This document shows, piece by piece, positions 58,973 through 64,000 of a DNA stretch of 64,000 bases (position 1 is its first letter; each line of letters opens with the position of its first letter). Origin of the DNA: Sphingomonas tagetis (GTDB taxonomy: Bacteria > Pseudomonadota > Alphaproteobacteria > Sphingomonadales > Sphingomonadaceae); assembly GCF_024211275.1 (NCBI RefSeq), contig NZ_JAMLDX010000009.1:124001-188000 (forward strand), given 5' to 3'. Position numbers and translations under genes: made by a program. Below the pieces are notes generated by a model. It searched no databases. It was not told the DNA's origin and saw only the letters and a program-made list of their open reading frames with translations.

Positions 58973-59258
58973 TCGCAACAATGCCCATCAGAGCGGGCTG
59001 CCAAATCAACGCGACGGATCGGGTCGGCGCTACTGAGCGCCGCTGAAGGAGCCGAGATTTCGAGCCAAGCGGTCTGCCTGCGGCGCCGGCGGCGGACGAG
59101 ATGTGGCGATAGACCTCACGCACTGTTTGGCGGCGGGCAGCAAAGTTCATGTCGCCATCGACTACCGCGGCACTCCGCGTTCCACTAATGCTGAATCTTT
59201 TGCTGAAGGGAAGGAAGCTTGAACCGCCCCGGGTCTGCCGGAGGCATCGGGTTGTGAG

Positions 59259-60164
59259 TCACGCTGCCATATCGATGTTGTTTGCGGCAGCATAATATTG
59301 ATCTTCGGCTTCGGCAGGCGGGATGTTGCCGATGGGCTCCAGCAGTCGGCGATGGTTGAACCAGTCGATCCATTCCAGCGTGGCGTACTCGACTGCTTCG
59401 AAGCTGCGCCACGGTCCGCGCCGGTGGATCACCTCGGCTTTGTAAAGGCCGTTGATCGTCTCGGCCAAAGCATTGTCATAGCTGTCGCCCACGCTGCCAA
59501 CCGAGGGCTCGATCCCGGCTTCGGCGAGGCGCTCGGTGTACTTGATGGACACGTATTGCGACCCGCGGTCGCTATGATGGATGAGGCCGCCCCGGTGGGT
59601 CGGCCGACGATCGTGAAGCGCCTGTTCCAGCGCATCGAGGACGAAGCTGGCATGCGCCGTCCGGCTGGCTCGCCAGCCAACGATCCGCCTGGCGTAGGTA
59701 TCGATGACGAAGGCGACGTACACGAACCCCGCCCAGGTCGCGACGTAGGTGAAGTCCGACACCCACAGCATGTTCGGCGCTGGCGCGTAGAAACTGCGGT
59801 TGACGTGATCGAGCGGGCACGGCGCCGCCTTGTCGCTGATAGTCGTGCGCACCGGCTTGCCCCGGATCACCCCTGCCAAGCCCATCTCTCGCATCAGCCG
59901 CGCGACGGTACAGCGCGCGATCGGGAAGCCCTCCCGCATCATCTGCCGCCAGACCTTGCGCACGCCGTAGACCGCGAAGTTCTCGGCGAACACGCGCGCG
60001 ACCTCGGGCTTGAGGTCTGCATCCCGCCGCGCTCGCGCCGACAGGCGTGTCGGATCCTGTCGCTGCGCGACGCGCTCGTGATAGGTGGATGGGGCGATCG
60101 GCAGGACGCGGCAGATCGGCTCGACCCCATAGGCATCGCGGTGATCGTCGATGAACGCGATCAT
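59259..60164 (-). CDS. IS3-family transposase OrfB (DDE integrase)
   Basis: 301 residues. An N-terminal HTH-21-like region ([29 protein letters not shown]) is followed by an rve catalytic domain with the DDE triad: Asp in [12 protein letters not shown], Asp in [10 protein letters not shown] and Glu in [15 protein letters not shown]. It overlaps orfA by 4 bp; IS3 elements usually make the OrfAB fusion by -1 frameshifting. All catalytic residues are present, so the element could still move. Confidence 0.93.
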   Translation of the reverse strand: MIAFIDDHRDAYGVEPICRVLPIAPSTYHERVAQRQDPTRLSARARRDADLKPEVARVFAENFAVYGVRKVWRQMMREGFPIARCTVARLMREMGLAGVIRGKPVRTTISDKAAPCPLDHVNRSFYAPAPNMLWVSDFTYVATWAGFVYVAFVIDTYARRIVGWRASRTAHASFVLDALEQALHDRRPTHRGGLIHHSDRGSQYVSIKYTERLAEAGIEPSVGSVGDSYDNALAETINGLYKAEVIHRRGPWRSFEAVEYATLEWIDWFNHRRLLEPIGNIPPAEAEDQYYAAANNIDMAA

Positions 60165-60487
60165 CGCCGGAACGGGCGGTCGAGCTCCGCCTGCGCAAAA
60201 TATGCGGACGCCTTGCGCAGGATCTCGTTGGCCTGGCGCAACTCACGCACCTCGCGCTCCAGCGCCTTCATCTTGTCGGCAACCTCGGTTGGGACACCCG
60301 CGCGCTTGCCGCTGTCGACCTCCGCCTTCTTCACCCACTCATGCAGGGTCTGCGGAACGCAGCCGATCTTCTCCGCGATCGACACCACCGCCGCCCAGCG
60401 CGACGGATAATCGCGCTCGTGATCGGCCACCATCCGCACCGCTCGCTCGCGCACTTCCGGCGCAAACTTGTTCGTTGTCTTGCTCAT
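60161..60487 (-). CDS. IS3-family transposase OrfA
   Basis: The 108-residue protein has an HTH of the transposase-8 type ([46 protein letters not shown]). A leucine-zipper-like C-terminal helix ([29 protein letters not shown]) dimerises and joins OrfB in the frameshift product. The ends match a complete, undamaged orfA. Confidence 0.92.
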   Translation of the reverse strand: MSKTTNKFAPEVRERAVRMVADHERDYPSRWAAVVSIAEKIGCVPQTLHEWVKKAEVDSGKRAGVPTEVADKMKALEREVRELRQANEILRKASAYFAQAELDRPFRR

Positions 60488-61072
60488 ACAGGCTCCACCT
60501 TCTCAGGAGTTGGAGCCTCCGGCAAACCCGGGGCGGTTCAAACCCGGGGCGGTTCAACACTGCCGGACGCGCTGCTCCTGACCGAAGCGAAGACGGTTGT
60601 CGCGTACAACGTTGCAATGAGGCAGGTCGTCGAACGCCTCGACGAAGGACGCGGCGTAATCGCGCCCAAGCCCATCGATTGCTCAAGGGTAATGGTCTAC
60701 CGCGAGAACGATATCGCCGCAGCCGTCGAGGGGGCACAGCGAGCAACTAATCTATATCAGCTATTCTATGCATTGCTTGCGTCGATCTCCGGCCCGGGCC
60801 CTGCGGCGCAGTTGCTTGGTGACGCTCAGGTTCACGCGCAGCTGCGAAAACTGGCAGCGAACAGCGGGCAGGAGGCGCGGGATAAACTTGGGCTCACTTC
60901 GAAGTGACGTACGGCGGCTATCGGGATGCTATATTTTGCCGTTGAATGGTGGGATTTGGGGCGCACTGCCGTCCGACGGCTTCCGATCCATTTCGCAGAC
61001 AATCAATAGAGGCCCGCACCTTATTGATCGTGGACCCTTCGAGCCGACGGGCCAATTTAAAGGATCGCTCGT

Positions 61073-62182
61073 TTATAATCTTAAGCTGCTTGAATGGCGA
61101 GAGAGCCAAGCGTTCATCTGCGCAATCTCCCGCTGCTGAGCCTCGACCACAGTAGCCGCCAGCTTGCGGACCTTGGGGTCGCGGCCATGCTCCAGTACGA
61201 CCTTCGCCATAGCCACCGCACCTTCGTGGTGCGGAATCATGCCGCGCATGAAGTCGATGTCGGCGTCGCCGGTGTATGGCACGTTCATGGCTGTCATCAT
61301 CTCATGATGAGCGGCCTTGTATGCGGCCGTCGACGAGACCTCTTTCCCGGCAGGGGAAGTGGCTTCGATGGCGTGGGCAGCGGCTTGATTCATCGCATGG
61401 ACTCCGCTGGTCGCAAGGCCGAGGGCGGCGAGCGCCATCCACACCGCCATGGCGATCATCATGAGGTTTTCGGTGAGCGAGATGAAGCCGAGCGGGACGT
61501 TGCTCGAACCGCCGACACAGGCGCATTTCAGCTCGCGCTTGTCGATATAGACGGCCTTGAACACCGACACCGCACCGATCGTAGCGATGAAGAGGGCGAC
61601 GGGAACGGACAGCCAGGTCAGCGCGCCGGAAATCATCAGCACGCCTGCAAGTCCTTCCGCGAACGGATAGATATAGCTGTAAGGTACCCAGCGCTTTGCC
61701 AGCAAATCGTAGTTCAGGAACATCGTTGCGAAGCTTTCAATGTTCTGGAGCTTCAAGAGCGCCAGGACGACCATCGAGAAGCCGATGAACCATTCGGCCG
61801 CCAATAGCGTGAAGATACTACCGGTGACGGCGTAGCTCCCCGCCAGCGCCGTGAGCGCCGTCATCGAAAAGAGCGCGACGACCGGCCGATAGCTGATCGC
61901 GTTTGAATCCGCGACGCGCTTGCCCAGGAATCGGCGCAGGTCGTCGTGGCCACCGATCCGTTTGCCGCCGATGAAAATCTGAGGTGTGGTCGCGACCCCA
62001 TGCTGCGCCTTAAACGCGTCCGTTTCCTCGCGCGTGGTAAGGTGGTGATCTTCGACCTCGTAACCGGCCTGCTTCAGCAGGTGCACGGCTTTCAGGCCAT
62101 AGGGGCAGGTGTGTTTCGGCATCACCATACGGTGAATAACGGCCTTCTTTGCACCTGCCGGATGGCTGCTCCTGCCCGACAT
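61073..62182 (-). CDS. Glutaredoxin-MauE-DUF305 fusion protein
   Basis: 369 residues in three parts. (1) Glutaredoxin-like domain, residues ~15-85, with the CPYG redox site in [13 protein letters not shown] and [14 protein letters not shown]. (2) A four-helix membrane domain of the MauE/DoxX type, ~100-265, including a Cys pair in [12 protein letters not shown] that resembles a redox relay. (3) A DUF305 domain, ~285-365, with HHEMMTAMN and [16 protein letters not shown], whose His/Met residues suggest copper or other metal binding in the periplasm. AAGGAG precedes the ATG. It is divergent from a merR-type gene and transcribed from a mer-type promoter, so probably a metal or thiol-stress response. 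Confidence 0.85.
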   Translation of the reverse strand: MSGRSSHPAGAKKAVIHRMVMPKHTCPYGLKAVHLLKQAGYEVEDHHLTTREETDAFKAQHGVATTPQIFIGGKRIGGHDDLRRFLGKRVADSNAISYRPVVALFSMTALTALAGSYAVTGSIFTLLAAEWFIGFSMVVLALLKLQNIESFATMFLNYDLLAKRWVPYSYIYPFAEGLAGVLMISGALTWLSVPVALFIATIGAVSVFKAVYIDKRELKCACVGGSSNVPLGFISLTENLMMIAMAVWMALAALGLATSGVHAMNQAAAHAIEATSPAGKEVSSTAAYKAAHHEMMTAMNVPYTGDADIDFMRGMIPHHEGAVAMAKVVLEHGRDPKVRKLAATVVEAQQREIAQMNAWLSRHSSSLRL

Positions 62183-62213
62183 TTCACGACTCCTTGTGAT
62201 CTTGTCGGACCGG

Positions 62214-62244
62214 ATATAGGTTCCGTACTATGGTACAGAGTCAA
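62214..62244 (-). promoter_or_regulatory. MerR-type promoter/operator with 19-bp spacer
   Basis: On the minus strand a -35 TTGACT (62239-62244) and -10 CTATAT (62214-62219) are 19 bp apart. The spacer holds a dyad (GTACCATAGTAC) close to the classical mer operator. This over-long spacing is the hallmark of promoters that MerR activates by DNA twisting. It drives the fusion gene at 62182. Confidence 0.75.
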
Positions 62245-62634
62245 GGCCCTAGATCACTGACAATCGGGCAACTCGCTACTGGGGCGAACGTGGGTGTGGA
62301 AACGGTCCGCTTCTACCAGCGCAGGGGCCTGCTCCCGACGCCAACGCGCGAGAGCGGCATTAGGCGCTACGGCGGTGACGACCTGCGGCGGCTCCGCTTC
62401 ATCAGGCAGGCTCAAACAGCGGGCTTTACCCTTCAGGAGATCAACGAGCTGCTAGATTTGGATGCAGGCGAAGACCGCAGCCGTGCACGGGAACTCGCAA
62501 GGTCACGCATCAAAGCCCTCGATGAAAAGATTGCTGGATTACAGCGTGCGCGCGACGCCCTGCGACGGCTGGCTCGTGAATGCCGCGATGGCGGAAGCGG
62601 CCCTTGCCCCATCCTCACGAGCTTCGAAACCTAG
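62230..62634 (+). CDS. MerR-family regulator (mercury-resistance type)
   Basis: 134 residues. N-terminal HTH: LTIGQLATGANVGVETVRFYQRRGLLPTP, RRYGGDDLRRLRFIRQAQTAGFTLQEI, then a coiled-coil dimerisation helix and CRDGGSGPCPIL. The last has two Cys in the place of MerR Cys117 and Cys126. The third Hg ligand, Cys82 in Tn501 MerR (GTHCEEA), is missing; the region here reads GEDRSRA. It is therefore uncertain whether it senses Hg(II). The ATG at 62230 lies inside the operator it presumably binds, so its own transcript may be almost leaderless. Confidence 0.82.
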   Translation: MVQSQGPRSLTIGQLATGANVGVETVRFYQRRGLLPTPTRESGIRRYGGDDLRRLRFIRQAQTAGFTLQEINELLDLDAGEDRSRARELARSRIKALDEKIAGLQRARDALRRLARECRDGGSGPCPILTSFET

Positions 62635-62730
62635 CTAAGGCGGCGAATGACCGCTTTGCAGGACCGGTTCACCACGCTTGAACGACTGTAAAATGGGGCG
62701 CTTAGCCGCCGCGGGTAAAGCTCGCCCTTG

Positions 62731-63354
62731 CTAGGGCAAGTGAGCGACAGTGACCATTCGCACCAGATCGGACAGTGTCTTCGCCTGCATCTTGAGCATC
62801 ACGTTCGCGCGATAGACCTCGACCGTGCGCGCGCTGATTCCGAGGTCGAAGGCGATCGCCTTGTTCGCGTCGCCACGCGCCAGCCCTTCCATCACCTCGC
62901 GCTCGCGCCCGCTGAGCGAGGCGATGCGGCCGAGCACCGCCTGACGCTCGGCACGCGCCGCCGCCTCGCCCGCCTGGCTTGCGATCGCCTTGCGGATCGC
63001 GGCGAGCATCATCGAGTCGTCGAACGGCTTTTCGATGAAGTCGGCGACGCCGGCGTGCATCGCCTGGATCGCCAGCGGCACATCGGCATGGCCGGTGATG
63101 ACGATCACCGGCACGCACGCGCCGCGCCGCTTCATCTCCTCGACCAGCTCGATCCCGCTGCGGCCGGGCATGCGCACATCGGTGACGATGCACGCGCCGG
63201 CGAGCGGCGGCGAGGCGGCAAGAAAGGCATCGGCCGATTCGAACGCGCGCACCCGGATGCCGGCGCAATCGAGCAGGAATTCGAGCGAGTGGCGCGCCGC
63301 CTCGTCGTCGTCGATCACATAGACGAGCGCGTCATTCGCCGCATCAATCGCCAT
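62731..63354 (-). CDS. FixJ-family response regulator
   Basis: 207 residues. Receiver domain: VYVIDDDEAARHSLEFLL with the acidic pocket, phospho-acceptor Asp in IVTDVRMPGRSG, Thr in VIVITGHADV and Lys in IEKPFDD. A LuxR-type HTH follows (LSGREREVMEGLARGDANKAIAFDLGISARTVEVYRANVMLKM). It overlaps the kinase gene upstream by 11 bp, giving a cognate pair. FixLJ-type systems often respond to oxygen or redox; which input applies here cannot be seen because the sensor region is cut off. Confidence 0.92.
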   Translation of the reverse strand: MAIDAANDALVYVIDDDEAARHSLEFLLDCAGIRVRAFESADAFLAASPPLAGACIVTDVRMPGRSGIELVEEMKRRGACVPVIVITGHADVPLAIQAMHAGVADFIEKPFDDSMMLAAIRKAIASQAGEAAARAERQAVLGRIASLSGREREVMEGLARGDANKAIAFDLGISARTVEVYRANVMLKMQAKTLSDLVRMVTVAHLP

Positions 63355-64000
63355 CGTAATATTCCTCCTTGCCGACGCGACGCAGCGTCAGTCCGAACAC
63401 CGCCCCGCCGCGCTCGCGCGCCGCCGCCCAGATGCGCCCGCCATGCGCCTCGACGATGGTGCGCGAGATCGACAGGCCGACGCCCATGCCGGTGCGCTTG
63501 GTGGTGACGAAGGGCTGGAACAGCCGCTCGGCCACTTCGGGATCGATCCCCGGGCCGGTATCGGCGACGGTGACCTGCGCCATCTCATCCGCCGCCGGCG
63601 ACAGCGTGATGGTCAGTTCGCGCAGCGGCGACCGTGCCTCGACCATCGCATCGACCGCGTTGCGCACCAGGTTGAGCAGCACCTGCTGGATCTGCACCTT
63701 GTCGGCGAGCACCAGATCGACGTCGGGGCTGAAGTCATAGCGCACGCGGATGCCATGTTCCTTGATCCCGACCAGCGCCAGCGCGCTCGCTTCCTCGACC
63801 AGCTTGGGCAGGCTCTCGACCGACCGTTCGGTCTCGCCGCGCGCGACGAATTCGCGCAGCCGGCGGATGATGTCGCCCGCGCGCAACGCCTGTACGCCGG
63901 CGCGCTCGACCGCGTCGCTCACGCGCTCGAGCGGCACGTCGTCGCGCGCCAGCAGCATGCGGCTGCCTTTCAGGTAATTGGCGATCGCCGACAGCGGCTG
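63344..64000 (-). CDS. FixL-type sensor histidine kinase (3' part, continues off the right edge)
   Basis: About 218 C-terminal residues. The open edge reads QPLSAIANYLKGSRMLL, the end of the H-box (NQPLSAI follows the phospho-His in the family). Next come an N-box VLLNLVRNAVDAM, G1 VADTGPGID, F box LFQPFVTTKRTGMGVGLSISRTIVEAHGG (G2) and a final FGLTLRRV. The phospho-accepting His and any PAS or heme domain are outside the window. It is transcribed towards the FixJ-like regulator and overlaps it. Confidence 0.88.
   Translation of the reverse strand, partial: QPLSAIANYLKGSRMLLARDDVPLERVSDAVERAGVQALRAGDIIRRLREFVARGETERSVESLPKLVEEASALALVGIKEHGIRVRYDFSPDVDLVLADKVQIQQVLLNLVRNAVDAMVEARSPLRELTITLSPAADEMAQVTVADTGPGIDPEVAERLFQPFVTTKRTGMGVGLSISRTIVEAHGGRIWAAARERGGAVFGLTLRRVGKEEYYDGD

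Larger units (their letters stand above)
59219..60541 (-). mobile_element. IS3-family insertion sequence (1323 bp)
   Basis: Terminal inverted repeats of 27 bp (59219-59245 and 60515-60541) match at 26 positions; each starts TTGAACCGCCCCGGGT from the outside. Between them are orfA and orfB of an IS3-type transposase. No target-site duplication is evident. Seventeen bases of the right end (AACCCGGGGCGGTTCAA, 60541-60557) are repeated directly outside it, so the insertion may have hit or left an older IS end. Confidence 0.9.
59149..60907 (+). pseudogene. Unknown gene interrupted by the IS3 element
   Basis: A plus-strand frame starts at ATG 59149 (MSPSTTAALRVPLMLNLLLK) and runs into the left IS end at 59219. 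After the right end, an open frame continues from ~60557 (TLPDALLLTEAKTVVAYNVA) to a stop at 60905-60907 (KLGLTSK). The joined product would be ~140 residues, mostly helical with many Ala, Leu and charged residues. I do not recognise it. That both parts belong to one gene is an inference from position and reading direction. Confidence 0.5.

Noticed and set aside
58956..59150. Minus-strand 64-codon frame after the second amidohydrolase
   Set aside because: No ribosome-binding site or recognisable family, and it overlaps the amidohydrolase end.
59200..60560. Target-site duplication of the IS3 element
   Set aside because: No 3-5 bp direct repeat fits either possible right end, so none is claimed.
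1..64000. CRISPR arrays, tRNA or rRNA genes, riboswitches
   Set aside because: No regularly spaced short repeats, cloverleaf-like segments or rRNA-like sequence were noticed. A covariance-model search would be needed to exclude small RNAs.

Overview
The window looks like a high-GC alphaproteobacterium, most likely a sphingomonad (Sphingomonadaceae). The reasons are three large TonB-dependent receptors beside aromatic-catabolism genes, an F-type conjugation (tra/trb) fragment, and a GAAC-N7-GAAC LexA box of the alphaproteobacterial type in front of dinB. The assignment is an inference. There is no rRNA, tRNA or CRISPR array that I can see. The left end is plasmid- or ICE-like; the rest is a dense accessory catabolic island.

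Layout. 1-6.7 kb: the end of an F-type transfer operon (traN, trbC, S26 peptidase traF), an AbiE toxin-antitoxin pair and a LexA-controlled dinB, followed by a second, decayed trbC-traF copy and a broken transglutaminase gene. 7-20 kb: two FAD monooxygenases, a MarR regulator divergent from an alpha/beta hydrolase, a VOC dioxygenase-like protein, an HbpS/GlcG protein, two class II aldolases, an alpha-hydroxy-acid oxidase, a ketopantoate-reductase-like enzyme, an IclR regulator, a FAH-family enzyme and an aromatic-acid MFS importer. 20-27 kb: two TonB receptors flanking a P450, and a Crp/Fnr regulator. 27-36 kb: acyl-CoA ligase and thiolase, an NTF2-like/cupin pair, and glcDEF with a frameshifted glcG. 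35.6-41 kb: an operon of FAH enzyme, two Rieske oxygenases, an extradiol dioxygenase and an ABM-domain protein, next to a LysR regulator. 41-59 kb: FAD monooxygenase, hydrolase, SDR, TonB receptor, P450, FAH, VOC, ABM, amidohydrolase, aldo/keto reductase, CoA transferase, thiolase, a dead hydroxyacid oxidase, an MFS exporter and a second amidohydrolase. 59-64 kb: an IS3-family element inside an unknown gene, a glutaredoxin-MauE-DUF305 fusion divergent from a MerR regulator, and a FixLJ-like two-component pair cut by the window edge.

How it fits together. The inventory (outer-membrane receptors, oxygenases, extradiol dioxygenase, FAH and alpha/beta hydrolases, aldolases, CoA ligase/transferase, thiolases) is that of a ring hydroxylation, meta-cleavage and hydrolysis/aldol or thiolytic route for one or more aromatic substrates. 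The substrate cannot be read from the sequence. Several functions occur in two or three paralogous copies.

The most interesting layer is regulatory. (1) A 17-bp palindrome, GGTCCAT-N3-ATGGACC, lies at four promoters around the IclR gene and 13 kb away, defining a probable IclR regulon. (2) A 30-bp element, GGTATCG-N14-TCATCTGAC, is strictly conserved at four promoters with weaker versions at three more, all in the right half near the LysR gene. (3) A 12-bp palindrome, KGACTTWNGTCM, precedes seven or eight catabolic genes across both halves. Together these tie dispersed operons into coordinated units.
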